Origin: Megalopta genalis
Lineage: Eukaryota > Arthropoda > Insecta > Hymenoptera > Halictidae
Direction of reading: 5' to 3'
DNA length: 64,000 nt
Assembly: GCF_051020955.1 (NCBI RefSeq)
Contig: NC_135017.1
Coordinates: 1,278,501 to 1,342,500, forward strand
In this document: positions 1 through 10,784 of the stretch, in pieces
Numbering within the stretch: position 1 is the first letter of the stretch
Layout of the letters: each line of letters opens with the position of its first letter
The notes under the pieces: generated by a model
The model's input: the letters and a program-made list of their open reading frames with translations, nothing else
What the model was told of the DNA's origin: nothing
The model's database searches: none
Made by a program: the position numbers and the translations under genes

Positions 1-1655
1 TCTTTACTGCTGAAAATACTACTAAACAAGTCCTTCGTTCGTTGCCAAGCCGTCTTATCGAATTTCTTCCTGTCAGAATAACAACCAGGTCTAAAATGCT
101 CCATCATCTTAAAAATGAAGCGATATTGTTGTTCAAGAGATTGAGTTAGATGGGAAGTTGTTGACCAATTGATAATTTCTGGCAAACTCCATTCTGTATT
201 TTTATTTTTTAGCAAATCGTTGGCAGACAAATCTGTTTTTCTACCAATTTCCTCAACCAGCTCTCGAAAGCTCTTGCAGAGATAAAAATAAATTGGATTG
301 GTTAAAGGCGCAAAATCTCTCAGTGAAGATACTTGTGCATGTTCCCTTATCTTTTTTATCTTTTGAAAGAATACATCCCACAAATTGTTTAAAAAATCTA
401 TATAAGGTTCCTCACTCATCATGTCAGCAAGATCTGCAAAAAGCCCCATATCTTTTTTGGTAATATAAGGTATCAACTTATCATCCAAAACATTTATATG
501 ATTCTCCAAGATAAATGGTGCTATTCCAGAAATAGCATTTCTATGATTATTTACTCCACCTTTACAGATTCGTCGCAATTCTTCTAATAAATTTTTTCTA
601 TCGAATTGACCTACTTGAGGAAAATTTTGCCTCCTCCTATCCGTAATTCTTTCTGTATGACGCAATTGTTTACTACGATTTATCATTTCAGAAGAAATTT
701 TGTCATTTCCAATTATATTTTCTAATATCGACGCATTATTATAGGAAAGTCCGTACTTTTCTAATATTAAAGAAACCTGAAAAATATCTTCTGCCCAATC
801 AAGATTGTCTGCAGTTTTACTACTCCTATCTTGCAACAGTTCTATAAAGTGATTATAAATAGCACCGCTGTCATCTGATAATTTGTCTCGAATCAATTCG
901 GTGATTATAAGCTTTCTAAGAAAATCTCGCTTGATGTCTACAGGATGTCCGCTAAAATCCAATCTTTCGAGCTTGTCGAAGCACACTCTTGCAATAAAAT
1001 CGTCCTCATCAAAAGTAAATAAGTAACCTGGGCTTTGCTTCCTGATATAAACTTTTCTATTTTCATATGGATGAGTAAATTCACATGAATCTAGTTTTAT
1101 CAATCGATTGCCCTGCCACATTCCATCCACATAGCCATCTGTATCAAATGATCTTTTTGTACCCCTGTTTTCATCAAAACTGCTTTGATTATTCCCAGAT
1201 AACTTGACTCCAGATTGTCTACCTATCCAAGCTCGCTGCTTAAAATATGACACAGTCGGAATAGATTCCAGATCAGAATCATTTTCACAACATATAGAAG
1301 ATCTATCGGTCTTCGAGGTGCTCGGATTTGGATTGTTATGACAGAAGGATTCTCCACCAGAGTGATCAGTTGCAGAAGACAATGGTTCCTGACTTCCTTG
1401 TTGTACTGTTGAACTCGAAGATTGTATTTTTCGACTACGAGTTCCACGAGAAAGACCTGGCTGAAGTCTCTGCTTATGGCCCGACTTAGTCTGAACGTTA
1501 TCGGAATTAATTCCCTCTTTATTTTGGATCATCACGAAATCATCTCCAACATTCTCAAATGAACGATGCATTGTACGACAAACGTCCTTATTATCTTCAC
1601 CCTTATCTCCTGTAGTAGTGTACAGTTTTAACTTAATCTTCACCAATACCATCAT
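1..1655 (-). CDS. Unidentified protein, 3' end beyond the window edge
   Basis: One reading frame stays open for 551 codons from an ATG at 1655 to the left edge, where it continues. An in-frame TAG lies two codons upstream of the ATG, which supports this start. An open frame this long is very unlikely by chance in AT-rich DNA. Residues 1 to about 170 are polar and low in complexity, rich in Ser, Thr, Gln and Asn, with an SRGTRSRK basic patch and a Cys pair (SSICCEND). The rest looks globular and helical, with segments such as YFKQRAWIGRQS, GYLFTFDEDDF and LRKLIITELIRDKL. I see no signal peptide, membrane segment or catalytic motif and cannot assign a family. It could be a host gene, a gene of a large transposon, or an old viral insertion. 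Codon use is AT-rich like its surroundings. Confidence 0.7.
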   Translation of the reverse strand, partial: MMVLVKIKLKLYTTTGDKGEDNKDVCRTMHRSFENVGDDFVMIQNKEGINSDNVQTKSGHKQRLQPGLSRGTRSRKIQSSSSTVQQGSQEPLSSATDHSGGESFCHNNPNPSTSKTDRSSICCENDSDLESIPTVSYFKQRAWIGRQSGVKLSGNNQSSFDENRGTKRSFDTDGYVDGMWQGNRLIKLDSCEFTHPYENRKVYIRKQSPGYLFTFDEDDFIARVCFDKLERLDFSGHPVDIKRDFLRKLIITELIRDKLSDDSGAIYNHFIELLQDRSSKTADNLDWAEDIFQVSLILEKYGLSYNNASILENIIGNDKISSEMINRSKQLRHTERITDRRRQNFPQVGQFDRKNLLEELRRICKGGVNNHRNAISGIAPFILENHINVLDDKLIPYITKKDMGLFADLADMMSEEPYIDFLNNLWDVFFQKIKKIREHAQVSSLRDFAPLTNPIYFYLCKSFRELVEEIGRKTDLSANDLLKNKNTEWSLPEIINWSTTSHLTQSLEQQYRFIFKMMEHFRPGCYSDRKKFDKTAWQRTKDLFSSIFSSK

Positions 1656-1675
1656 CTCCTAACTCTAATATCATT

Positions 1676-1891
1676 TTAGTACCTACCAGAAGACATTTTC
1701 TCATCTGAAACATCGTTTCCGTTTGGTTCCTTGCCATTACCAAGATCAGGATAAACAATATTATTCCGTGAGTCAGAACAGCCTCTTTCATTTTCATTCT
1801 TCAGAATTTCATCTTTCTGTACGCCAGCAGAATTTGACCCCCTCTGTGAAACAGAATCAAGAAGTCTTAGAGTGGGAAATATTTTCCGCAT
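1676..1891 (-). other. Short acidic ORF just upstream of the edge gene
   Basis: A 71-codon ORF on the same strand ends 20 bp before the start of the edge gene, in another frame. It is rich in Asn, Asp, Ser and Glu, like the low-complexity N-terminus of that gene. It may be an upstream exon or a frameshifted extension, or chance. A GTAGGT donor-like site lies near its end. No homology is recognised. Confidence 0.25.
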
Positions 1892-2176
1892 TATGTATTA
1901 ATAAATTCGCAATACCAAATGTATAGAATTTGAAGAATTCTTAGTAACTACAAATTCAACAAATTCATCGTAAAAATAATATGAAAAAATTCCAATGTTC
2001 CTCCAGTTTCCTCTAATTCTGGAGTTCCAAAATTGCTTACGTTAGGTGCAATCCTTAAAGTATTTAATTTAGTTATTACGGGAAACGAGAATTTTCTAAA
2101 TTAACAAACCGTAAGTATTCTAAATGTAAAGTTCTTTACATTTCTTTAATTAAGTCTGTGTTGATCCACCTTCCAT

Positions 2177-2400
2177 TTAACCCTTTTCACTCGAAGCCAT
2201 TCTAACTGTAAATCTAAAATAATTTTCCTTACTTTCAGTACTATTTCCATTTTATATAACAAAGTGCATTTTATGCATATGAAATTGCATCTTGAGCAAT
2301 TATTATAGCAAAATATTAATAATAATATTATAGCAAAAATTATGTTGGAATGTGGTATAATAATTTCAGTGGTATCTCAGAGACACCACTCGAGCGCAAA
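2177..2400. mobile_element. Degraded piggyBac-type MITE
   Basis: It starts at TTAA followed by CCCTTTTCACTCGA. It ends with CAGAGACACCACTCGAGCGCAAA, where the closing TTAA has been lost. The element at 40,332-40,581 has the same layout with cleaner ends: TTAA, CCCTTTGAACTCGAG, and a right side reading CAGAGTCGCCACTCGAG. TTAA targets and CCC-type ends are typical of piggyBac-derived MITEs. It has no coding capacity. Confidence 0.55.
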
Positions 2401-2649
2401 TTCCTTTTTACTGAATTTCTACAATTCTTTTGCGAACTGAATAGGATAGCAAGGCTTCGATGAAGAATATGGTAGACAAAACTAGTAATATTTATTGCTT
2501 ACGTACAATACGATGAAGCCACGATAGATTTTTTAATTGGAAACGAAGAAGCACTACATTCAGCATTCTTAATGGATAATGTCTGTTATTTGTCCTTAAC
2601 AAGATTGGTTCGATATACCGTCGGAGATTCCAGAATACGACACCGGAGT

Positions 2650-2830
2650 ACAGTAAATTCTCTTTAATTGACGCTCAGATTGGGGAAAAGGAGAGATACC
2701 ATTATTCGAACTCTGCGGTTCGATTTTATAGTTATCAATTGTCAACAACTATAAAAATGAGCCGCAAGACTCGAATGGATCATATCTTCTCTTCCCAAAT
2801 TGTCTATTCTTGTGCATAATCTCAGCACAA
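2650..2830. repeat. Foldback repeat, copy 1
   Basis: TTGACGCTCAGATTG on the left returns, reverse-complemented and slightly degraded, on the right around a core near 2755. The arms include the AAGGAGAGATA / TCTTCTCTTCCC region. A better preserved copy lies at 31,858-32,062. This copy abuts the truncated 5' side of the mariner pseudogene and may have inserted there. Confidence 0.5.
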
Positions 2831-2888
2831 AAATATCCTTCGATGGGTCCGATGCAGTTCGCGGGCATGCGTTTCAGAGGTCTTTGTA

Positions 2889-3404
2889 TCACACACAACA
2901 ATTGAATATCATCTCGATGTTTGGATTCCGCATGAATTGAAAGAAATTCACTTAACACAACGAATCAGTATTTGCGATACGCATTTTGAACATAATGCAA
3001 TCGACCCTTTTTTGAAACTATTTATCGCCGGTGATGAAAAAGACTGTACAAATGATCATACTGTCAATTTGATGGGATTATAAAGGTGTTGTGTATTTTG
3101 AATTGCTTCTGAACAACCAAACGATCAAATCAGATATTTACTGCCAACAACTTATGAAATTGGAGGAAGCAATCAAAATGAAGCAAGGGCAGAATTGGCA
3201 AATGGCAAAGGAATCGTGTTCCACCACAATAATGCGAGGCCTCATACTTATTTTATTTATATATATAATGCCGATAGCCTCAAATCGTACTTGATTGAGT
3301 TTTTGACTGATAAGGACCAGAAGTTTTGTGAGCGCGGAATCATGAAGTTACTAGAAAGATGGCAAAAGGTCATCGAACAGAATAGAAAATATTTGACTGA
3401 TTAA
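2889..3404 (+). pseudogene. mariner transposase relic, internally deleted
   Basis: Fragments in mariner order are readable across shifting frames. They are SHTTIEYHLDVWIPHEL (end of the N-terminal DNA-binding part and linker), TQRISICD and AGDEK (first catalytic Asp region), FELLLNNQTIKSDIY with QQLMKLEEAIK, GIVFHHNNARPHT, and the C-terminus DKDQKFCERGIMKLLERWQKVIEQN. A mariner transposase is about 345 residues with a DD34D triad. Here the second catalytic Asp region reads HHNNARPH instead of the usual HDNARPH. About 60 residues after it, with the YSPDLAPSDY stretch, are deleted, and there are frameshifts and stops. The 5' half is missing. Clearly inactive. Confidence 0.85.
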
Positions 3405-3789
3405 AGTTCATTTCTTGTACAAAAAAAATTGAATTTTATTTCATATTGAAATATTAAAATTACTTTCTTGTCAATCCAATACAATGTCCAAGGATTCCAG
3501 GCATCCTAGTTACTTTTACAGAAGAGGCTCCTAGCGTATTGCTGGCAGGACTAACTAACTCTTCTTAGAAGTCGAGACATTTTCCAAGAGCGAGATCAGT
3601 TCGCTTGCTTGCCTCTTTCCAAAATACAGGTCACAGTCCGAGACCGCCAGTAGCGTTGAGGCCGCGGAGTTTGTGCTGCTTTTTACGAAAATTGCCTACA
3701 CGTTCGAATTTATGTCTCCGAAACTATTAGAGATACGATGTTGCGATCATTTTCTGGCAGACTTGAAGGCTATCATGTCTGAAAAATTT
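3405..3789. other. Mariner 3' flank and unassigned sequence
   Basis: The first 90 bp are AT-rich 3' sequence of the mariner relic. The rest (about 3,490-3,789) is moderately GC-rich, with no ORF or repeat that I can name. Confidence 0.4.
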
Positions 3790-5130
3790 TGTTTCAAGAA
3801 ATAAAAATATTTTTGTTTTGCTAATTTTATCCGCGGTCATGTTTTTGAAGATCTGGAAAAAATATGTTCGTCTTCTGTGAGCTTTTCCCTTTTCATTACA
3901 ATTTTTTAATTTGCGGACACACTGAAACTGTAATTAGGGTGGGGCGGAGAAGATTGCGGCGCAACCCAATTCAGGTGAATGGGCCTCGCGCTCCGCTATG
4001 ACGGTCGGCAAACCGTTCCGCTATCACATTCCCTATCGAATTGTAAAACAAACTCGACAGGTTTCAAACGTAGCTGAGTAATGTGATTTATACTTTTAAA
4101 AGAATTTTAGTGATTCTTTCTTTCCCAATGACACTTTTTTAATAATAATCACACTTGTGAGTACCAGTTAACGATACTTTCAATAACTTTATCAGCGTTC
4201 CAATGATAACATGTACAGTCGGTGTACAAAGTATTCGTACACCTTCTGAAACGGAATAACTTTGTTATAATTGGATCAAGCGATCAAATTTTTTTGGGCA
4301 TATTAGAGGAATTGCAATTGGTTAGCACGTTAAAAGAATTAACAAATTATGTTTGTTCAACTTTTTTATCCGAGCTTATAACGAAAACTTAAAAAATGCA
4401 TTTTGTAGATCTCAGTAACTTACATGCATGCTGACAATTTCATTAAAATCGATTGACTATCCATTTCACTTGGGCCCGTTATAAAAAAGTTATTCAGTTT
4501 TAAAAGTTATATTTTAAAAGACCGTGCACTGACTGTACGTTGTCTTAAACAATACAGCTATAGTTTTCTGGAAGATGTGATAAAATTGCGAATTCATTAT
4601 CACTTATGGATTGTTTACTAGAATATAAAAATGTACTTTGCATCTAAACAATATAATCGTTCGTGACAGAGCAATAAATTCGTTACACAATTTATCTAAA
4701 AATTCGTTCGCCAATGAGGTTATTGAAAGTAAGACGAACTGATATACAAGTATGATTAATATAAAAATATGTCATTGGCCAAGAGTGGATTATTAAAATT
4801 CTGTTAAGAGCATATAAATGACTATTCAGCTATGTTTGAAATTTGTGGAGTTTGTTTTAAAACTTCATTCAAATAATATGAAGTGATAGCGGCACAGTTA
4901 GACGACCGTCATAATTACGAGCAGCGCGATCCGTTTTCCTGAATCGGGACGCCCTGCGATCTCCGTCGTCCTACTCTAATTACACTTCGAAGTGTCCACG
5001 AATTAAAAAACTGGAATAAGAAGAGGAGAGCTTACAGAAGACGAACATATTTTTTTCAAATTTTTAAAAACATGGCTGCGAATAATATTTGTAAAACAAA
5101 AATATTTTTATTTTTTGTAAAAAAATAAAA
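3790..5130. mobile_element. Non-autonomous element with about 300-bp inverted repeats
   Basis: The segment from about 3,795 to 4,080 recurs reverse-complemented at about 4,830-5,110. Matching landmarks include AATATTTTTGTTTTG / CAAAACAAAAATATTTTTA, GTTCGTCTTCTGTGAGC / GCTTACAGAAGACGAAC, and TCCGCTATCAC / GTGATAGCGG. The interior holds a separate MITE at 4,216-4,535 and no ORF, so the arms flank a nested insertion. The exact ends are uncertain. Confidence 0.6.
4216..4535. mobile_element. Tc1/mariner-type MITE (family X) with TA target
   Basis: It begins CAGTCGGTGTACAAAG, ends GTGCACTGACTG, and is flanked on both sides by TA. The interior contains the family signature CGTACACCTTCTGAAACGGAATAACTTT and an AGATCTCAGTAACTTACATGCATG segment. 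Related pieces occur at 5,160-5,300, 6,078-6,701, 11,750-11,850, 12,620-12,790 and 13,430-13,603. Confidence 0.6.
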
Positions 5131-5159
5131 TAGTTTTCTTTGTCATAACAAAAATCACA

Positions 5160-5300
5160 GATTCGTCTACTAGACAATGATGAAAATAGTTTCTTTTTTT
5201 AATTTTGCTTGGAATGACAAGACAGATAAACTACTCTCGCTTTTTAATTTTTTATCTCAGCCTATAATGTAGATTTAAAAAATAGGTTTCGTATACTTAT
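5160..5300. repeat. Family X fragment
   Basis: It shares the CTAGACAATGATGAAAATAG, GGAATGACAAGACA and TTTATCTCAGCCTATAA signatures with the family X copies at 6.1 and 11.8 kb. Terminal sequences are missing. Confidence 0.45.
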
Positions 5301-5759
5301 ATCCGTATTGAAAATATTATCGAAATTAGTACATATCGTTGTAGCAGATATTGTAATTACTATATATTCCTATAAAAAATATCTTTTGACACGGTCGTGA
5401 TGCGCTTTTTGTTCTTAATTTTTGTACACATTGAATGCAAAAAGATTTTTGGAATTTCTATTTCATATATTCCATAAAACGTTACGTATGTAACAAATAT
5501 AAATATAAAATACATATGTAGAAAGCAAAAAATAGTTGCTACAATTATATTTAATCAATTTCCCTTTTCATAAAATTAATTCAATTAAAACTAATTATAA
5601 ACTATAGTTAAAAATAGTTAAAATTGGTTAGAATTAACTACAGTTAACTATAGTTATAGTGAAAATTTCACTACAATATCCTTAATGGTTCAAAAGTTAT
5701 AACATGTCACTGAATTCCTCAATCCGGCCACTGTGCGTTGCAACGCGTTGCGATGCGAG

Positions 5760-5880
5760 GCACAGTGATTCCATTTGATGAATTAGCTATTCACGACGAT
5801 ATTTTAAGACGTAAAGACAGTATTATATAGGTCGCTGAATTCGTCTTGACATCAGCTGTGACATTATTAAGTACAAAAGA
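5760..5880. repeat. Left arm of an inverted repeat spanning 5.8-9.2 kb
   Basis: TATAGGTCGCTGAATTCGTC with TTGACATCAGCTGTGAC returns inverted at 9,135-9,240 as AGCTGACGTCAA with GACGAATTCAGCGACCTATA. CACGACGAT further out also matches. The arms enclose a family X element, the 10-bp minisatellite and the Tc1 palindrome. This suggests an old element split by later insertions. Confidence 0.5.
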
Positions 5881-6077
5881 TATAGTAACAACTAAAAAGG
5901 TGACAAAGGTGACATTAATATTTTATTTAAAAAAAAATTTGTTCGTAATTTTTTATATTGATGTTAATAGAAGACTGAGTACTAATTAATTTTGTCGGAG
6001 ACATGGTTTTGTCAAAGCACCGGAAATGACTGAAAATTATGATAACGTGTAAATAATAAATGATGTTCGTAAATTTT

Positions 6078-6701
6078 GATTCGTACACCTTTTGAAATGC
6101 AATAACTTTTTTAACTGGACTAAAAGACTTGAATATTTTTCAGATGGTAGCGGGACTAGTCTACCAGACGATGACAAAAATGCTTTTTCTAAATTTTGCT
6201 ATTACTTGGAATGACAAAAAACATAAAAAACTCTCGTTTTTTTAACTTTTTTATCTGAGCCTATAAATAAAATTTTAAAAAATGCCTCTCGTAAATCTCG
6301 GCAACTTATATGCATGATGAAAATTTTGTCGAAATCAATTGACTTTGTTATGAGTTATAACAAATTAAAGATGGCAATAATCGCAGTTTTACCACGATTT
6401 TGACCAAAAACTGGAAGAAATCTGCAGTGTCTTAAATCTTTCAACACTTGTAGCTCGACTCTGGGTTAACTGATTTCGATAAAATTTTCAGCACGCATAT
6501 AAGTTACCGAGATCAACGAGAGACATTTTTTAAATATTTTGTTATAAATTCTTTTGTCATTTCAAGTAATAGCAAAATTTAAAAAAAATTTGGTCACCGT
6601 CTCGTAGACGCTATCATTTGAAAATAATTCAAGTTCCTTAGTCCAGCTTTAAAAAAGTTATTGCGTTCTAAAAGGTGTACGAACACTTTTGCGGCCCACT
6701 G
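6078..6701. mobile_element. Palindromic family X element
   Basis: Two family X halves face each other. TTCGTACACCTTTTGAAATG on the left matches CGTTCTAAAAGGTGTACGAA on the right. Matching interiors include TTGCTATTACTTGGAATGAC / GTCATTTCAAGTAATAGCAA and AAATCTCGGCAACTTATATG. The right end is GCGGCCCACTG followed by TA. The left terminus is truncated. No ORF. Confidence 0.6.
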
Positions 6702-6707
6702 TATTAT

Positions 6708-6945
6708 TGAAGCGAGAGTGCTCGAGATTTTTCGTGACTACTCGTGACAGCTCGAAACTGTACGAAACGGCACAAGAGTGCTTGAGACTGCTAGAGTCTG
6801 CACGAGGCAGCTGGAGACTCCACGAGACGGCACGAAACGGTTCTAGACTGCTCAAGATGCTCGAGATTGCTCGATACTGCTCTAGACCTCTTAAGACTGT
6901 TTGAAACTGCTTGAGACTGCACGAGATTGCTCATGACTGCTGATC
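6708..6945. repeat. Degenerate 10-bp minisatellite
   Basis: About two dozen imperfect copies of a decamer close to CTCGAGACTG or CACGAGACTG run without interruption. Because the period is 10 bp, all six frames show artificial Ser/Leu/Arg-rich ORFs. I regard none as a gene. Confidence 0.7.
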
Positions 6946-7367
6946 GCACCGGATTGCACTTTCCTAACCCAGGTGCTTCTGGTGGAAGCTCTGCCGTCGT
7001 CACTATCCCAGGTGTTTCTAGGGTACGTCGCCGGAGAGAACGGTGCGGAGGAGACGCATGGAGAGAGCGCGCAGAAACAGTATGTCCTTTTCAAAATGAA
7101 ACAACCTCCAGGCGAGTAATAACCTACACCGTCTTCCTTTCTTAAACTAGCGACGGCATTTGAAACTCGTCTGATTCTATTACAGATCCAGGAAACAACG
7201 CAGGACTGGCTCGTGTCATTAGGATTAAGATAGATTAAGACTGTCACCCTCATTTTATTTTTATTCTGAGCCAAAAAGCATAAGTTTGGTTTTCTATTTT
7301 TGTACGTGCGTTATTGTTTAATGAAGTATAGTATTTGTTATCTGGGTAACCTCGCCTCGGGGCGGGG
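6946..7367. other. GC-richer repeat fragment with AGGTGCTTCTGG motif
   Basis: CCCAGGTGCTTCTGGTGG near 6,967 and a second AGGTGTTTCTAGG near 7,010 resemble the paired AGGTGCTTCTGGTGGG / AGATGCTTCTAACTAGG units at about 51,830-51,890. Both sites look like pieces of one repeat, perhaps a retrotransposon end. No convincing ORF. Confidence 0.35.
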
Positions 7368-7450
7368 CTTAATAATAATAATAATAAATAAATATATATA
7401 TTTATTATTATATAAATATTTAATAATAAATAAATAATAATAATAATAAA
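7368..7450. repeat. (AAT)n / AT-rich microsatellite
   Basis: A run of AAT and ATAA units that abuts and overwrites the left terminus of the Tc1 palindrome. Confidence 0.8.
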
Positions 7451-7740
7451 ACTCGCATTAATATTCGGACACGATATTGTTAGAAGAATTATTGCTCCAT
7501 TTTACTGTTTATGATAATATTATTGAATCAATTGTTTCCTCATAGTATAAAGCACTTCTTAAAGTAAGTAGAAACATAAATTTTGTTTATTTATTGAACA
7601 TGTTCTTTTGTATAATAAGCGATAAACAAGATTGTGACAAAATTCAACGTCGCAAGAATATTCGAACAGTGAATGAATTACATTAATTTTATATAAAATG
7701 AAAAATTTTTTAATCATGTTATCATAATATTAATATTTTG

Positions 7741-8375
7741 TCGGTTGACCCTTTTGTTTTATTACTTCATGTAATCGCTTGGGCATGTTACAGATGATTT
7801 TATTTAAATACTCCGGCGAAATCCGTTTCCATTCGTCTAACAAACGTTGTTTTATCTCTGTTGTTGTCTTTATAGGCGTTCTACGAATTTTGCGGACCAA
7901 TTGATCGCATAAATTTTCAATTGGATTTAAATCAGGCGATTGAGGAGGAGGATACAGTACTTTTGGACAATTGTATAATAAATATTCCTGTACAATTCTG
8001 GCCTTGTGTTTAGGATCATTGTCCTGATAAAACCTAAAACTGTATGTATACCCATAATTATAACACCTGTAATTAAATTTAAAAAAAAAATGTCCAAATA
8101 CTTCATTTTGTCCATGATACCATCGATAAAAACTAGTTCACCTACACCTACAAACGAGACCCCACTATAACTATAACCCCACACTATTTATTACATTCCT
8201 ACCATCGTGTTTCACTGTCGGTCTCAAATTTGATATGTTTAATTCTGTATTTACTTTACGTCACACCATTTTTTGACTGTCGGATCCGTAAAGATTAAAT
8301 TTGCTTTCATCCGAAAATATTACATCATTCCTCCACCAGTTGCCTTTGTAAAAATATTCTTTTGCAAATTTAAGA
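7741..8375 (-). pseudogene. Tc1-like transposase, C-terminal half (left arm)
   Basis: Reading the minus strand from the loop outward gives, over several frames, VIFSDESKFNL (first catalytic Asp), NTELNI, RPTVKH, GELVFIDGIMDKMKYLD, then DNDPKHKARIVQEYL (second Asp), and PPPQSPDLNPIENL (the Glu of a DD34E triad) followed by RRTPIKTTTEIKQRLLDEW. A full Tc1 transposase is about 340 residues. The N-terminal helix-turn-helix half is absent and frameshifts break the frame near 8,040 and 8,190. Non-functional. Confidence 0.8.
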
Positions 8376-8559
8376 GTGTAATAATGTGGGGTTATAGTTA
8401 TAGTGGGGTCTCGTTTGTAGGTGTAGGTGACCTAGTTTTTATCGATGGTATCATGGACAAAATGAAGTATTTGGACTTTTTTTTTTAAATTTAATAACAG
8501 GTGTTATAATTATGGGTATATGTACAGTTTTAAGTTTATTTTACAATTGTCCAAAAGTA

Positions 8560-8772
8560 CTGCATCCTCTTCCTCAATCGTCTGATTTAAATCCAATTTA
8601 AAATTTATGAGATCAATTGGACCGCAAAATTCGTAGAACGCCTATAAAGACAACAACAGAGATAAAACAACGTTTGTTAGACGAATGGAAACGGATTTCG
8701 CCGGAGTATTTAAATAAAATCATCTGTAACATGCCCAAGCGATTACATGAAGTAATAAAACAAAAGGGTTAA
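8560..8772 (+). pseudogene. Tc1-like transposase C-terminus (right arm)
   Basis: This is the inverted partner of the left-arm copy. YNCPKVLHPLPQSSDLNPI is followed by in-frame stops where the catalytic Glu segment should be. The frame then continues RKIRRTPIKTTTEIKQRLL through to NMPKRLHEVIKQKG. It carries extra stops and a Ser for Pro change in the SPDLNP motif, so it is the more decayed of the two arms. Confidence 0.75.
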
Positions 8773-9119
8773 CCGACAAAATATTAATATTATGACAACA
8801 TGATTAAAAAGTTTTTTATTTTATATAATATTAATGTAATTCATTCACTGTCCGAATATTTTTGCGACGTTAAATTTTGTCACAATCTTGTTTATCGCTT
8901 ATTATACAAAAGAACATGTGCAATAAATAAACAAAATTTATGTTTCTACTTACTTTAAGAAGTGCTTTATTCTATGAGAAAATAATTGATTCAATAATAC
9001 TATCATAAACAATAAAAAGGAGCAATAATTCTTCTAACAATATCGTGTCCGAATATTAATACGAGTCACTGTATTTCGACCATCCCACCGATCCAAACTC
9101 TGGCGTTACAAATTGTTAC

Positions 9120-9300
9120 TACATATTTTTACTTAATAATCTTATAGCTGACGTCAAGACGAATTCAGCGACCTATATAAAACTGACTTTACATGTTAAA
9201 ACATTGCTAAAATCGTCGTGTACAGCTAATGCTGTATCGATTGCGACGGTGTAATTTCTTAAAACGGCCATAACTTTGTCAATACTCGCTCAAATTGAAG
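9120..9300. repeat. Right arm of the 5.8-9.2 kb inverted repeat
   Basis: Reverse-complement partner of 5,760-5,880. GACGAATTCAGCGACCTATA and AATCGTCGTGTACAGCTAAT are the best conserved parts. Confidence 0.5.
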
Positions 9301-10598
9301 GAACCAAAGACTAATTTAAAATTAATGTTTCCCACTTTTTAAGCCTTTAAATTATTTTTATCACAATCGGCATAAAACGTAAAGCCGGACTACAAAGAGG
9401 TATGTTAATTTGAAAGAATTTCTTGATATTAATTAAATACTGCCAGCTGCAAATATTTAATTTTACAACCAAATTGGACATTGATTAAAAGTAAGTTCGC
9501 ATGTAAGTACGGATATTTAATGGAAATAAATATTGCGTAAATAAAATAAAAAGTGTAGTATGCTAAAAAGAGCCTTTAATATACATATGTATAACGATTG
9601 AAGTGAATAACAGCTATGAAAAAATAAATGAATGATTGAATAAATGTATAAATAATTATATAATGAACTTAAAACTTACTAAAATTAATAACACTACAAT
9701 CACTTTAAATTTGATTTCATTAAAAAATACTTATGGAACTCCAATTTATTTTTAGTACGATTTATTGGGATTATGGCTTGGATTATGATATTAATTCTTA
9801 TATATGAATATGATATTAATTCTTTTTCCTAAAAGTTTTATATTCTTACTTTTATTTGAGAGAAGGTATATGTACGAAATGACTGAGCGACCAAATTCAA
9901 CTAAGAGACCGCTGACTAAAAATCGCCTGCTGAAAATATGCCCTTTTTGGTGTGGTCTTCTCCATCAATCAAAGACGGTCATTCATCGCGTTTTACATTA
10001 TATACGCGATACTGAGATCACTAACGATTAGAGCACTATTCACAGTTTATATCATCGTCAGTGCGCGTTGATGGAATCGGCGGAAATGTAATGTGATATT
10101 TTCGAATCTTAGTCCTAAGTAAACTATAGATTAATTTTTGTCCGAGGTTAAAGTTTCTTTTTCAACATGATGACATGAAAATAATTAATATATTTAATAT
10201 AAGATTAATTTATAACACCAACACAATATACATTAATACAATGATTATTTAAACATTTGTATTTTTTTGTATATACTAACATATCAAAGTGTTATATTAA
10301 TTACAAGAATAGCAGACATATTCATTGTTTAGTTTTCATTTACATCGAAAATTTATATAATTTTACGAGAAATAACCAATTCTGCAATTAATAATTGCTA
10401 ATAATTGTTAGCAACTCAAGAGGCCAACTACTGTTGTATGTATATATTTTTCTTTGAAATATTATTCAAAGAAAATCAAACAGTGAGAAAATTGAAAAGA
10501 ATATAGTTAACGAAAGAGAGATTCAGACCGTGTGTTAAAAAGGTTTGAAGTCTGACACACTGAAGATTTTCTTCATGAAGATTTTAGTAATAATAAAA
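9301..10598. other. AT-rich stretch without recognisable genes
   Basis: Only short, unconvincing ORFs. No repeat arms, RNA gene or transposase motif were recognised. Confidence 0.5.
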
Positions 10599-10784
10599 TT
10601 ATGAATCCGCAAACGTAAGATTTTTATAGTGACGGAGAGAATACTGTATCTTGACTTCACTCTCTACCTTATTGTTAGTTAAGAATTCACCGGGACGTTC
10701 TTTTGGTTCTTCCTTCTTTTTAGAATTGTTCACGGGTTCAGAATTAGCTTTCTTCTTTTCTTTTTTCATTTTCTTGTGTTTCAT
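10599..10784 (-). CDS. Possible small Lys-rich protein
   Basis: A 61-codon ORF begins MKHKKMKKEKKKANSEP and continues with KKKEEPKERPGEF. It is strongly basic at the start, mixed-charge in the middle, and without hydrophobic segments. A moderately GC-rich region with few stops (10,860-11,030) lies upstream on the same strand and could hold a promoter or first exon. No family is recognised. Lysine-rich ORFs arise easily in A-rich DNA, so this remains weak. Confidence 0.25.
   Translation of the reverse strand: MKHKKMKKEKKKANSEPVNNSKKKEEPKERPGEFLTNNKVESEVKIQYSLRHYKNLTFADS

Larger units (their letters stand above)
7451..9071. mobile_element. Head-to-head Tc1-like palindrome
   Basis: Both ends carry a Tc1-type terminus that reads inward from the right as CAGTGACTCG followed by TATTAATATTCGGACACG. 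The right end is flanked by TA. Arms at 7,451-8,187 and 8,378-9,066 match closely, and each contains the 3' half of a Tc1-like transposase pointing outward. The 190-bp loop (8,188-8,377) continues only the left, minus-strand copy. The structure is a foldback derivative of an autonomous Tc1 element. Confidence 0.75.

Noticed and set aside
6658..7003. Overlapping Ser/Leu-rich ORFs
   Set aside because: Products of a 10-bp tandem repeat read in several frames.
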